Shown: positions 46,026 to 55,503, numbered from the stretch's first letter. The stretch is DNA of 64,000 nucleotides from Arthrobacter sp. H16F315 (GCF_024124825.1 NZ_JAMXSS010000002.1:496001-560000); one strand, 5' to 3'. Notes: generated by a model from the letters alone, not told the origin. Translations and numbers: made by a program.

Positions 46026-48368
46026 CTAGGACTTACGGTGGACAACTTCCCCGTGCTTCAGTTCGAGCTCACGGATCCGGTCCTCCAGGGCGCTGATCTT
46101 GACTTCCCTGCGGTCTGGAAGCATGATCAGCGGCAGCTTGTCGATGGTCGCCTTGACCCGCTCCGGTCCGTTGTTGGTGAAGTGGGTGGCGGTGAGTTCC
46201 TCCGTGTCGTCGCCCCAGGACCCGTAGTAGAGCAGGTCCTTCGGGGGCTCGGCCTTCACGTATCCTTCGAGGAATTCCTTGTACGGCTTGCCACGGGCGA
46301 TCCGGGCCTGCCGTGAGTCGTGGCGCAACTGGGTGGTTGCCTCTTGGTCCACCACGAAAGTCTCAGGGTCCCAGACGACGCCGTAGATGCTGGTGGCGAC
46401 CTTCGGTGAAATGCGGCCGAGTTCCAGATCCTTGGCCACCGCCTCCGGATCACGTTCCAGAACGTCGCCATACCCTCCGCCGGAGCCCTGGGCAATCATG
46501 TACATCTCGCCATCCTTGGCGACGTCGAACTGCAGGCCCATATGGGAAGTGGTGTACTTGCCGCCCTCGTAGGGCTGCTCGTTCATGATCCGCTCCATGG
46601 ACAAATCGAACTTGCTGGAGTCCTTGCGGATCACGTCGTAGATGTTAATGCCCTTGACCATGGCCAGCGGCGTCGTGCTGCAGCCGTAGCCGCCGAACAT
46701 TCCCGTCACGGACGAGAACTTGGATCCCGAGGTTACGGTCATGAAGCCCCACATCGGCGTTCCCTCGGCGGCAACGATCATCTCGTAGCCCATGCCGCCG
46801 CTGTTCTTGCCGAAGCCCTGGTTGTCGCGGACGATCCGCTTGCTGACCAGCTGCATAAAAGGAACTTCCTCCTCCATGACTTCCTGTTCAGCGGTGTCAG
46901 CCATGGCACAGAACAACGGTGAGACGGCGTCCTCACCGTCGCGGAAGGCCTTGGCACCGCCGCCCATGCCGTTGAGGTCGGCACACAGGTTGCCCACCTG
47001 GTCGCCGTGCTGGGTCAGGCCTCCCCACAGGAAGGTGTTGATCTGGTTGAACCACGGAGCGAGGACGTTGGAGAACTTCTCCGGATTGGAGAACTGCATC
47101 TTGGCAAAGGCAGTCTGCAGGGCAGAGAATCCCCGGAACGACGCCTGCAGCGACTGCCCCATCGGAGCGTCGTAACCAGCGTCGGCCCACGTGTGTTCAT
47201 CCGAGATGATGTCGATGGGTGACATCGCCGAGGTACAGCGGGGCAGGTCAGGCCACCAGAACGCCAGGATCGCCTGCATCATCATCGACTTGACCGAGCA
47301 CAGCGGGGAGTTGATGGCCCGGTTGAGGATTTCGGGACCCGTCCCCCTTAGATCCACGGTCATTTTGTCTCCCTTGACCGTCACCTTGCAGGCGAACTTG
47401 ATCAGGATGTTCTCCTTGAGGGTGGAGTCCATGAACTGGTTGAAGGACACGGTCCCGTCCGGCAGTTCACTGATGCGGCGCTTGACTTCCTGCTCCACGT
47501 CTTCAACGGTGACGCGCAGGGCAGCGACGAAGGTCTCCACTCCCACTTCGTCGATGATGCTGTCGACGCGTTCCTGGATGCGCTGGACGGCACCGATCTT
47601 GACCTTGAGGTCAGCCAGCTGCAGCTTGGGATCGCGAACCGAGTGCTGCAGGAACGTCAGCAGGTCCCGGCGCAGATCGCCCTTTTCAACGATCTTGAAC
47701 GGGGACATCCGGAGTCCGTCGTCGAACGGGGTCTCGGAGCCCGAGGGCATTCCGCCGGGCTCGCAGGCCCCGTTTTCGCCCTCGTGAATGGTCGCGGCGA
47801 CCCAGGCGATGATCTTTCCCTCGCGGAAGATCGGCATGATCATGGACTGGTCTGTATTGTGGACGTTTCCGTACCGGGCATCGTTGTGGATGAATCCATC
47901 GCCGGGGTTGATCCCCACCGTCGGCTCGTCCTTCCAGTACTTCATGATGTAGCGGATCGGGTGATGCAGGATCGCCGAGAACGCGATCACACCGTGGCAG
48001 GACAGGTAGGTGACGTCCCCTTCGGCGGTGTAAATCGCCGTCGTCAGGTCCCCCCATTTGGCACCGGGAGCGGCACCCATGGCCTCGCACATTTCGTAGC
48101 CCTCATCCAGGGCGCCGGCGAGGCGCTTGCGGATGCGGTCCACTTTGATCGGGTCCACGCCCTTGGAGATGCACTCCTCCTCGTAAGCGGAGCGGGACGT
48201 GATCTGGTGGCTTCGCATGATGGCCGGGTCCGGGCCGAGGAACAGGGTTGTTTCGTCCATAAATTGGGCCACCCACTGCTGCTCCTGGGCAGTCAGCGGC
48301 TGGGAAGCGTCATCGGCTGTATCTCCGGCTTTGCCGGCAGTGCTGCGTTCATTTGCTGTAAGCGTCAT
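46026..48368 (-). CDS. HyuB-like subunit of an ATP-dependent ketone carboxylase (acetone/acetophenone carboxylase type)
   Basis: Hydantoinase B/oxoprolinase-family subunit of 780 residues, the size of the acetone carboxylase alpha (about 85 kDa) and the acetophenone carboxylase HyuB-like subunit. The segments GINPGDGFIHNDARYGNVHNTDQ, GKIIAWVAATIHEGENG and EPGGMPSGSETPF with its metal-binding surroundings are characteristic, as is the C-terminal region QGSGGGYGDVLERDPEAVAKDLELG. The fourth gene of the operon. RBS AAGGAG lies about 10 nt before the ATG. The substrate, acetone, acetophenone or another ketone, cannot be read from the sequence. Confidence 0.88.
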   Translation of the reverse strand: MTLTANERSTAGKAGDTADDASQPLTAQEQQWVAQFMDETTLFLGPDPAIMRSHQITSRSAYEEECISKGVDPIKVDRIRKRLAGALDEGYEMCEAMGAAPGAKWGDLTTAIYTAEGDVTYLSCHGVIAFSAILHHPIRYIMKYWKDEPTVGINPGDGFIHNDARYGNVHNTDQSMIMPIFREGKIIAWVAATIHEGENGACEPGGMPSGSETPFDDGLRMSPFKIVEKGDLRRDLLTFLQHSVRDPKLQLADLKVKIGAVQRIQERVDSIIDEVGVETFVAALRVTVEDVEQEVKRRISELPDGTVSFNQFMDSTLKENILIKFACKVTVKGDKMTVDLRGTGPEILNRAINSPLCSVKSMMMQAILAFWWPDLPRCTSAMSPIDIISDEHTWADAGYDAPMGQSLQASFRGFSALQTAFAKMQFSNPEKFSNVLAPWFNQINTFLWGGLTQHGDQVGNLCADLNGMGGGAKAFRDGEDAVSPLFCAMADTAEQEVMEEEVPFMQLVSKRIVRDNQGFGKNSGGMGYEMIVAAEGTPMWGFMTVTSGSKFSSVTGMFGGYGCSTTPLAMVKGINIYDVIRKDSSKFDLSMERIMNEQPYEGGKYTTSHMGLQFDVAKDGEMYMIAQGSGGGYGDVLERDPEAVAKDLELGRISPKVATSIYGVVWDPETFVVDQEATTQLRHDSRQARIARGKPYKEFLEGYVKAEPPKDLLYYGSWGDDTEELTATHFTNNGPERVKATIDKLPLIMLPDRREVKISALEDRIRELELKHGEVVHRKS

Positions 48369-48431
48369 TGCTGTCGAGCTCCTTCAATGGGATGAGCTGG
48401 AAGGTCTGGATGGGATCCGTGCGGCACGGGA

Positions 48432-50558
48432 TCAGTCTTTGAGGAACCACACGGCTCCCTGGGATGTCGGTTCCAGGCGCCATCCCGGTTCCACCAGATA
48501 CGTCGTGTTTTCGGTGGTGACGATGGCCGGGCCGTGGATGACGTGTTGGTGGTGGAGGGCCTCGGCGTCGTACACCGGAGTGTCGACGGCCCCGTCGATC
48601 TTCACGAAGTGGACCTGCCTGGTGCCGACCGGTCTGGGCATGGTCCTGTCGTGTCCGGAGTCGATCGAATCGAACTTGACCACGTCCCCGTCCACATAGG
48701 ACGACACCCGCACGGTCTGGGCCCGGATACCGGCCTCGGGAGCCTGGCTGCCGGCACCGTAGCGTTTGCCATAGATATCCGAGAACGTCCGGATCAGGTG
48801 AAGGACGTCGGCGACGCCGTTCACGCGGTTGATGTCGAAAACGACGGCCGTGGTCACCAGCTGGTTCCCGTAGCGCATGTCCATCTCGAGGCTGTAGCGG
48901 ATGTCGGCGGGGTCGTACCCCTGGCGGATCAGGTCTTCCTTGCCCTTCGCTTCCAGCTCCTGGATGACATTGTTCAGCTCGTCGTAGCTTTGGTAGAGGC
49001 TGCGGTCAGTGGGGTTGTAAAGCACAACATGGGAGCCGCGCTCGTGGATGTGGAGTGGCTTCATGTTGCCGGCGCCGCAGGCCGAGAATACCGAGGAAAA
49101 CGGCGGCGCGAGGATCCTGCGAATGCCGGCGTGGTCGGCAATGCCACAGGCGTGCAGGGGGCCGTTGCCGCCGTAGGCCAGCATGGTGAAGTCTTCCGGA
49201 AGGTATCCCCGGACCCGCAGCTCTTTGGCCATTCCGATCGCCATCTGCTCGTCGACAGCATTCTTGATGATCTTGGCAACTTGGATGGTATCCATGTTTA
49301 GGTCATCAGCGAGGACCTCGTCGATTGCGTAGGCGGAACGCTTTTTGTTCAGCTTGATGTAGCCGTTGGCGTAGTTGTCCGGGTCCAGGTACCCCAGGAC
49401 CAGGTCAGCGTCCGTGACTGTGGGGCGGAGGCCGCCGCGGTCGTAGCACGCGGGGCCCGGATCCGAACCTGCCGATTCCGGCCCGATCTGTACCGCGTGG
49501 TGGATGCGGTCATAGCTGGCAATCGAACCTCCTCCCGCACCCAGCGTCAGCAGGTGGATCATGGGAACCGATACCAGCCAGCGGCCTATGGTCGGCTGGA
49601 AGTCGTAGTGCTTGACGCCGCCTTCCGGGACCAGGCCAATGTCGAAGGACGTGCCGCCCATATCCGTCGAGATTACGTTTCCCAGACCAGTGCTGTTAGC
49701 CAGGTGCTGGGCAGCGCCCACTCCGGCGATGGGCCCGGAATGGATGGTCTGCAGGGCATCCGTCGAGTTGGACTGCGCCATGCCGCCCGAGTTGTGTATC
49801 ACCAGCATGGGCTTGTCATAACCGGACGTACGCAGGTTGTTGGACAGCTGCCCCAGCGCGTGGAACATGATCTCGTGCAGGAACGCGTCCACGATCGTCG
49901 ACGTCGCACGGACGTACTCGCCTTTTCGTCCCGAAACCTGGCTTCCCAACAGGACCGGGATGGCTCCGAGCTCGTGGGCAGGGTACTCGTCCAGGATGAT
50001 CTCCAGGATCTGCTGCTCATGGACCGGGTTCTCGGTCGAGTTGACCAGGGAGACCACGATCGCTTCCGCTCCGGCGTCCACGAGTTCGCGCACCTGGCTG
50101 CGGACATCGTCTTCCATCAGCGAAACGACCACCTTGCCTGCCGAGTTGATCCGCTCCTTCACCGACCGGATCAAGGCGCGGGGCACAAGCGGGTCCGGTC
50201 GGGTGGCATCGGGCATGTTCTGCTGCTTGGAAGGGTCCAGTCCTTCGCCGTAGCCACGGCCGCGGGAGAGCGGGATGGTGTCCTCGAAGCCGTGGGTGAC
50301 CAGCGCCCCCACACGTGGGCCTTTACCTTCGATCAGGGCGTTGGTGCCGAGGGTGGTGGCATAGCGGACGGAGTCGACTTCCTTCAGGACGAGGTCCCGG
50401 TCCAGTCCGGCGCGTGAGCACGCGAGGTCGAGTGCTTCATTAAAGCCTTGGGCCAGGTTGTGGTGCGTGGTGAGCGCCTTTGCTTCAACGTACTGGTCTT
50501 CCCAGGCAAAAAAGCAGTCGGTAAATGTGCCGCCGATGTCGACGGAGATTCGTTTCAT
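48432..50558 (-). CDS. HyuA-like ATP-binding subunit of ketone carboxylase
   Basis: Hydantoinase A/oxoprolinase-family subunit, 708 residues, with an ASKHA-type phosphate motif ISVDIGGTFTDCFF at the N-terminus, STDMGGTSFDIGLV and GPESAGSDPGPACY in the middle, and MLAYGGNGPLHACGIADHAG. Together with the HyuB subunit it activates carbonate or ketone with ATP. It is paralogous to the 642-residue gene further upstream in the operon (same fold and motifs, low identity by eye). AAAGGAG lies 11 nt before the ATG. Confidence 0.9.
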   Translation of the reverse strand: MKRISVDIGGTFTDCFFAWEDQYVEAKALTTHHNLAQGFNEALDLACSRAGLDRDLVLKEVDSVRYATTLGTNALIEGKGPRVGALVTHGFEDTIPLSRGRGYGEGLDPSKQQNMPDATRPDPLVPRALIRSVKERINSAGKVVVSLMEDDVRSQVRELVDAGAEAIVVSLVNSTENPVHEQQILEIILDEYPAHELGAIPVLLGSQVSGRKGEYVRATSTIVDAFLHEIMFHALGQLSNNLRTSGYDKPMLVIHNSGGMAQSNSTDALQTIHSGPIAGVGAAQHLANSTGLGNVISTDMGGTSFDIGLVPEGGVKHYDFQPTIGRWLVSVPMIHLLTLGAGGGSIASYDRIHHAVQIGPESAGSDPGPACYDRGGLRPTVTDADLVLGYLDPDNYANGYIKLNKKRSAYAIDEVLADDLNMDTIQVAKIIKNAVDEQMAIGMAKELRVRGYLPEDFTMLAYGGNGPLHACGIADHAGIRRILAPPFSSVFSACGAGNMKPLHIHERGSHVVLYNPTDRSLYQSYDELNNVIQELEAKGKEDLIRQGYDPADIRYSLEMDMRYGNQLVTTAVVFDINRVNGVADVLHLIRTFSDIYGKRYGAGSQAPEAGIRAQTVRVSSYVDGDVVKFDSIDSGHDRTMPRPVGTRQVHFVKIDGAVDTPVYDAEALHHQHVIHGPAIVTTENTTYLVEPGWRLEPTSQGAVWFLKD

Positions 50559-50585
50559 GACCAGTGGTCTCCTTTATTCCAAGTA

Positions 50586-51038
50586 CTAGCTGAACGAATG
50601 GGGGAAATGGTTGTGGGTGTTGTAGGAGCCGAGTGGCGGGCTGAAATCGGCGACCGCCTCTTCGCCGGGTCCGTAGTTGATGACGGTCTCAGGCTTGGTG
50701 CCCCGCTTGATCCAGGTTTCGCGGAGCGAGTCGATGTCCCACAGCATGTCCACCGTGGGCGGGTGTCCCGGCGGTACGTACTCCGTCTCCAGCTGTGTCC
50801 CGCAACCCGGGCAGTAGAACTCAAGAATCCGGCAGAATGTGGGGTCCGGAGCGAAGGTGAATTCGTACTTCTCCGGGTCCAGGATCGACTGGTGGATTTC
50901 CGTGGGGTCCCGGTCGTAGACCAGTGTCCCCTCCTTGTAGTTGCCTCTGGCCTCGCCGAGGTCCTGGTTGCAGACCTTGCAGTTCCACCGTTCAGTGTCG
51001 AGATCGATGATCAGATATTCCGTCATTGGAATTCGCAT
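50586..51038 (-). CDS. acetone/acetophenone carboxylase gamma-like zinc-ribbon subunit
   Basis: A 150-residue protein with two CxxC pairs (CKVCNQDL near residue 20 and CPGCGTQLE near residue 83) that make a zinc ribbon. This matches the small gamma subunits of acetone carboxylase and the Zn-finger subunit of acetophenone carboxylase in size and layout. Start: ATG at 51038 (MRIPMTEY), with AGGTGA about 8 nt upstream; a GTG at 51050 overlaps that RBS and is less likely. It sits between the two HyuA-like genes, with a 27-bp gap to the next. Confidence 0.85.
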   Translation of the reverse strand: MRIPMTEYLIIDLDTERWNCKVCNQDLGEARGNYKEGTLVYDRDPTEIHQSILDPEKYEFTFAPDPTFCRILEFYCPGCGTQLETEYVPPGHPPTVDMLWDIDSLRETWIKRGTKPETVINYGPGEEAVADFSPPLGSYNTHNHFPHSFS

Positions 51039-51075
51039 AGCGTGTCTCACCTGTTTTCTTGCTGGTAGTTTGGGG

Positions 51076-53004
51076 TCACTTCTGGAGGGTGTCTGTGAGC
51101 ATTAGGTCTCCGGAGACCGTCACGTCGAAGACCCAGCCATGCGGCACCCTGGCCGTGAAGTAGGGGCCTTCGACGATTGCGGGGCCAGCCGCCGAAGCCC
51201 CGGCCGTTTGGCTGTCCAGGTCGAAGACCTGAACATCGTCGACCTTGTCCACGGCGGAGCGGACCTTCCGGGTGGAGGCGGCGACGGCGGGCGTCTTCGC
51301 CACCGATTCGGCCCGCCTGATCGATGCGTGCGGCAGTTCATACCGGGCCGTCAGGGTCAGCATGGTGTTGTGGTTGCTGGTGCCGGGCTGTGGGTCGGAA
51401 GCCAGGTACGGCAGCTCGGAAACCAGCTGGCCGTCGGCGTCTTCCAGCACCACATTCCATTCGAGCCGGCATTCGTCAATTTCGTGGCCCTCCTGGAACA
51501 TGTCCCGCGCCGCCCGGGCCAGCAGCGTCGCCTTGGTTGCGCCGAAGTTTTCCGCGTCCATTCCCGCGACGTTGGCCTCGTAGGTCTGAGCAATGTCGGA
51601 AAAGCCGATTCCGAAGGCTGAGAAGACGGCGGCCATCTTGGGCACCAGGACACGGCGGACGCCGGCGATCCGCGCGGCACCACACGCGCTCATCGGTCCG
51701 GCACCTCCGAACGCAGCAACTGTTGTGGCGTCCGCAGCCTCGACGTCGGCGGCAAAGGACTGCGACATACGTTCGAAGTAGGCGGCCTCCATCCGGATCA
51801 GGGCGTCATTCAGGGTGATCCCCAAAGGTTCCGCGATGACTTCGGTGATGACTGCGCGGGAGCGTTCCGCGTCCAGACTGAAGCCTCCATCGAGGTAGGT
51901 GTCCGGATCGAGCACGCCGAGCAGTAGGTTTACGTCCGTGATCGTGGCCTGCTTGCCCCCAAAACCAAAACAAGCGGGACCCGGTGCAGCTCCGACGCTC
52001 TCGGGGCCGACGGTAATGACGCCGTGGCGAAGGGCAATGACGGAACTGCCCCCCACGCCGCTGGAATGGACGTTGCTCATCTCGAATGACACCGGGACTC
52101 CCTGAATGGCGCCCCTGCGGTCCGTCGAGATGGTCGAGTTTTTGACCGAGCCGACGTCAGTGGTGGTACCGCCGACGTCGATCATCAGAACGTGCGCGAG
52201 TCCATAGGCCTCCGAGAGGGCCTTGGTCCCTTCCAGCCCGCCGCGCGGACCGGAAGAGTAGGTCTTCAACGCGACAGACTTGGCCACCCGCGACGAAGCT
52301 CCGTCATTGCGGTAAATGAGGAGCGGGTTCTTGACCTTATGGTCCCGCAGCCGGTGCTCGGTGCTGTAGAGAAACCGCTCCATGGTGGGGTGCAGGAAGG
52401 AGTTGATGATTCCGGACCACACCCGGCGGGCCTGGACGGTGTCGGGCGTGAATTCCCAGGAGAACAACATGGGTACCGAGCCCAGCAGGTGGCGGGGGAA
52501 CTTCCGGAGCAGAACGCCTTTGACGGCCTTCTCCTTGTTGCGGTCGGCCATGGCGATGACCAGCCGGGCGGCGCCGTCGGTCGTCAGCCGGTTGACGTGC
52601 TTCACAATTTCCTGGGCGAGCTCTTCCACGTCCTGGTCGGCATGGATGACTGCCACCCGCGTCCCGACAAGGTCTTCAAACAGCTCAGCGGCCGCCCCGC
52701 CCTTGCGGAGCTCACCGGCCAGCGCCGGGCTGTCTGTGAGGATACCAATCCGGGGACCCTTGCGCTCCACGAGGGCATTTGTCCCCTGGGTGGTGGAGTA
52801 CCGGATGTGACGGGTTGAGTGCAGAAGCCCGGGGAGATCCTCTTCGCCAAAGATTTCCTTGGAAGCTTTGGCCATGCCGTCGAAGAGACACTGGGAGAGG
52901 TCAAAGGGCGTGGTGAGAGTCTTCGTGAACGAGAAATTCTCACCGTCCCAGACGCAGATATCGGTCAGCGTCCCACCGTTGTCGATGTTAATGAGCCGTT
53001 CCAT
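51076..53004 (-). CDS. second HyuA-like ATP-binding subunit of ketone carboxylase
   Basis: First gene of the five-gene operon, 642 residues from the ATG at 53004 (MERLINIDNGG), with AAAGGAGT 5-6 nt upstream. ASKHA motifs: INIDNGGTLTDICVWD, MIDVGGTTTDVGSV, GPESVGAAPGPACFGFGG and AAFGGAGPMSACGAARIAG. Two distinct HyuA-like subunits with one HyuB and one small zinc subunit is the composition reported for acetophenone carboxylase core (alpha, alpha-prime, beta, gamma); acetone carboxylase has one HyuA. That is the main reason for favouring an Apc-type enzyme. Confidence 0.88.
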   Translation of the reverse strand: MERLINIDNGGTLTDICVWDGENFSFTKTLTTPFDLSQCLFDGMAKASKEIFGEEDLPGLLHSTRHIRYSTTQGTNALVERKGPRIGILTDSPALAGELRKGGAAAELFEDLVGTRVAVIHADQDVEELAQEIVKHVNRLTTDGAARLVIAMADRNKEKAVKGVLLRKFPRHLLGSVPMLFSWEFTPDTVQARRVWSGIINSFLHPTMERFLYSTEHRLRDHKVKNPLLIYRNDGASSRVAKSVALKTYSSGPRGGLEGTKALSEAYGLAHVLMIDVGGTTTDVGSVKNSTISTDRRGAIQGVPVSFEMSNVHSSGVGGSSVIALRHGVITVGPESVGAAPGPACFGFGGKQATITDVNLLLGVLDPDTYLDGGFSLDAERSRAVITEVIAEPLGITLNDALIRMEAAYFERMSQSFAADVEAADATTVAAFGGAGPMSACGAARIAGVRRVLVPKMAAVFSAFGIGFSDIAQTYEANVAGMDAENFGATKATLLARAARDMFQEGHEIDECRLEWNVVLEDADGQLVSELPYLASDPQPGTSNHNTMLTLTARYELPHASIRRAESVAKTPAVAASTRKVRSAVDKVDDVQVFDLDSQTAGASAAGPAIVEGPYFTARVPHGWVFDVTVSGDLMLTDTLQK

Positions 53005-53064
53005 TGATACTCCTTTGTATGTTGAGGCGCGGTGACACCAGCGGCGAATTCCCCAACTTTCGAC

Positions 53065-53104
53065 TGTGATCCAAGCCACATTGAGGACTGGTCTCAGTGT
53101 GGCT
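53065..53104. promoter_or_regulatory. dyad and CRP-like site upstream of the carboxylase operon
   Basis: A 12-bp inverted repeat, AGCCACATTGAG (53074-53085) with CTCAGTGTGGCT (53093-53104, one mismatch), 70-100 bp before the operon start. Overlapping it, TGTGATCCAAGCCACA (53065-53080) is one base from the TGTGA-N6-TCACA consensus of CRP-type regulators. Both could control the operon: one by a pathway regulator, one by carbon status. The remaining 240 bp to the next gene show no other clear feature. Confidence 0.45.
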
Positions 53105-53348
53105 CAGCAGCCGGAGTGGCCCGCAACCACCTGACCGGGTGGACTCTTCAAGGACTGGACGACTACCCGGGTGGGTGGCGGAGGGGGCATAAAGCAACGC
53201 GGGGTCGCGTTGGGGTCAGGCCTAGTTGTAAAAGCCGCGGCAAGCACAAGGGCTGAACCGCAGATCAGGGAAGTGATCCCCCGGCGCCCCGCGGGCCGGG
53301 AGGACTAAACTCGGTCCAAGCCTGCCCACCCCCACGCAAGGAGCCTTC

Positions 53349-54404
53349 GTGCGCGCCACCATCATCCATGGCCCCGGTGACATCCGGGTCGAAGACCGCG
53401 ACTACCCCACCATCCAGCTGCCCACCGACGCCGTTGTGAAAGTCACCGCGTCCTGCGTCTGTGGCTCCGATCTGTGGCCCTACCGGGGCGTAAAGCCCAC
53501 CCACAGGCCGTCCGCCATCGGGCACGAATTTATCGGCACGGTGGAGAGCGTCGGCGAGGCAATTACCAGCCTTGCCATCGGGGACCTGGTGATTGCACCT
53601 TTTGTGGTCAGCTGCGGGGCCTGCCCGCAGTGCCTCAACGGTGTCACAGTGGCGTGTGACCGTCTGGCCGGCTGGGGCGGCACCGACGATAGCGGCTTGA
53701 GCGTGGACGGCGGCCAGGGCCAGGCGGTCCGCGTCCCGCTGGCCGATTCGACCCTGGTCAAGGTTCCCGGAATCAGCGAACCGGACGACGCCCTCCGGAA
53801 GAGCCTGCTCACGCTCTCCGATGTGATGGCCACCGGCCACCACGCTGCCCTCGCCGCGAAGGCCGGTCCGGGCCGGACCGTCGTGGTGGTAGGCGACGGC
53901 GCCGTCGGGCTCTGCGGGGTGCTGGCCGCCAAGCGGCTTGGGGCCGAACGGATCATCGCGATGTCCCGCCACGCCGACCGGCAAGTGATCGCCCGGGAGT
54001 TCGGCGCCACCGACATTGTGGAAGAACGCGGAGACGACGGCGTCGCCAGGGTCCGCGAACTCCTCGGCGGGGTACTGGCCGATTCCGTCCTTGAGTGCGT
54101 CGGAACCAAGGAATCCATGGACCAGGCGCTGCGCAGCACCCGCCCGGGCGGCGCGCTGGGCTTTGTCGGTGTCCCCACCGGCGGCAGCGAGGTCCCGCTG
54201 CGCTACCTGTTCGACACGAATATTTCCATCGGCGGGGGAATGGCCCCGGCCCGGACCTACATCCCGGAGCTGCTGGCGGACGTCCTCGACGGCACGATCA
54301 ATCCGGGCCGGGTCTTCGACGTGGTGATGCCGCTGGAGGAAGCCCCGGAAGCCTACCGGGCCATGGATGAACGGCGTGCCATCAAGGTCCTGCTGACCCC
54401 CTGA
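53349..54404 (+). CDS. zinc-dependent alcohol dehydrogenase family protein
   Basis: A 351-residue MDR-family dehydrogenase. Catalytic zinc ligands are in SCVCGSDLW and the GHEFIG motif; the structural-zinc Cys cluster appears as SCGACPQCLNGVTVACD. The NAD(P) motif is VVVGDGAVGLCGVLAAK. Divergent from the carboxylase operon, so oxidation of a secondary alcohol to the ketone substrate is possible; it may equally be a general detoxifying dehydrogenase. RBS AAGGAG lies shortly before the ATG. Confidence 0.9.
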   Translation: MRATIIHGPGDIRVEDRDYPTIQLPTDAVVKVTASCVCGSDLWPYRGVKPTHRPSAIGHEFIGTVESVGEAITSLAIGDLVIAPFVVSCGACPQCLNGVTVACDRLAGWGGTDDSGLSVDGGQGQAVRVPLADSTLVKVPGISEPDDALRKSLLTLSDVMATGHHAALAAKAGPGRTVVVVGDGAVGLCGVLAAKRLGAERIIAMSRHADRQVIAREFGATDIVEERGDDGVARVRELLGGVLADSVLECVGTKESMDQALRSTRPGGALGFVGVPTGGSEVPLRYLFDTNISIGGGMAPARTYIPELLADVLDGTINPGRVFDVVMPLEEAPEAYRAMDERRAIKVLLTP

Positions 54405-54447
54405 GGCCGCACAGCCGTAGCACAGTTGTGCCAGATAGAATGGGGTC

Positions 54448-55503
54448 ATGACAACGCCGGCGTGCCAGCCCGTCCACCGACCCCAACAGCCCGGTGGCAC
54501 GTTCGCCTTGGCCCGCCGGGCCCGGAACGTGCTGCGGCGGGTTCCAGTGTGGACGTGGCGGGTGCTGATGCACTCGGTGCGGGCCAGCGAGAATTCCCGC
54601 TTCAACACCGACCCGATTACCGGCGTCAGATATTTCCACGACATCGATTTTGTCGGCGACGGCATCCGGGCGCACCGCCTAGACGTCATCACCCCCCACC
54701 CCGAAGTCACCGCACCGGCCGGGTCCGCTGCGGCGGTATCGCTGCCCGTCTACGTGTATTTCCACGGCGGCGGCTGGACCTCCGGAGATAAGGCCTCACT
54801 GACCAAGTACTGCGCGAGCCAGGCCGAGGGCGGCATGGTGGTGGTCAATGTCAACTACCGGATGGCGCCGCGGTTCCATATGGGCCACGTCCTGGCGGAC
54901 GCCAACGCCGCGCTCGCCTGGGTCCGGCGCAACATCGACGGTTACGGCGGCGATGGATCCCGGATCGTGCTTGGCGGCGACTCAGCCGGCGGCCAGATTG
55001 CTGCCCTCCTGACCGCAGCCAGCTTCCGGCCGGAGCTCGCACGGCATCACGGGCTGACGCCGGCCGTGCCCGCGGCAGATTTCAAAGGCCTGGTCCAGCA
55101 CTGCAGCGTGGTGGACTTCTCCGTCTTTTTCGACAAGGGCTTCGTGCTGAGCCTGGACTTCATCAGGATGCTGATGCCGGGCCTCCGCTTCGGCAGCAGG
55201 TTCCGCGGCTCCGGTTCCGGCCGGCTCGAGGCGCTGCGCAACGGCGCAATCTTTCTCTCACCCATCGAATGGCTGGATTCCCGTTTCCCGCCTGTCTTTG
55301 TGACCACATCCGAACGGGATTTCTTCTACGCCGCCAACATGAACTTCATTGCCCGCCTGCACGAACATTCCGTTCCCGTGGACAGCCTTGTCTATGCCTG
55401 GGACAGCGCCAATACCGAACACACCTGGCAGCAGAACTACCGCTACCCGGAATCGCAGGAAGTGTACCGCCGTCTCCGCGCCTTCGTGGGCAAGGTGGCC
55501 TGA
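54448..55503 (+). CDS. alpha/beta hydrolase, hormone-sensitive-lipase type
   Basis: A 351-residue carboxylesterase. Oxyanion motif YFHGGGWTSGD (near 105-114), nucleophile Ser179 in GGDSAGGQ, likely acid Asp in TTSERDFFYAAN and His in NTEHTWQQNY. A basic, hydrophobic N-terminal segment (ARRARNVLRRVPVWTW) may dock to the membrane. Substrate probably a short-chain ester. 43 bp after the dehydrogenase and possibly cotranscribed with it. Confidence 0.85.
   Translation: MTTPACQPVHRPQQPGGTFALARRARNVLRRVPVWTWRVLMHSVRASENSRFNTDPITGVRYFHDIDFVGDGIRAHRLDVITPHPEVTAPAGSAAAVSLPVYVYFHGGGWTSGDKASLTKYCASQAEGGMVVVNVNYRMAPRFHMGHVLADANAALAWVRRNIDGYGGDGSRIVLGGDSAGGQIAALLTAASFRPELARHHGLTPAVPAADFKGLVQHCSVVDFSVFFDKGFVLSLDFIRMLMPGLRFGSRFRGSGSGRLEALRNGAIFLSPIEWLDSRFPPVFVTTSERDFFYAANMNFIARLHEHSVPVDSLVYAWDSANTEHTWQQNYRYPESQEVYRRLRAFVGKVA

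Noticed and set aside
51026..51050. Alternative starts (GTG 51050, ATG 51026) for the carboxylase gamma-like subunit
   Set aside because: The GTG overlaps the best ribosome-binding site and the later ATG has none; ATG 51038 fits best.
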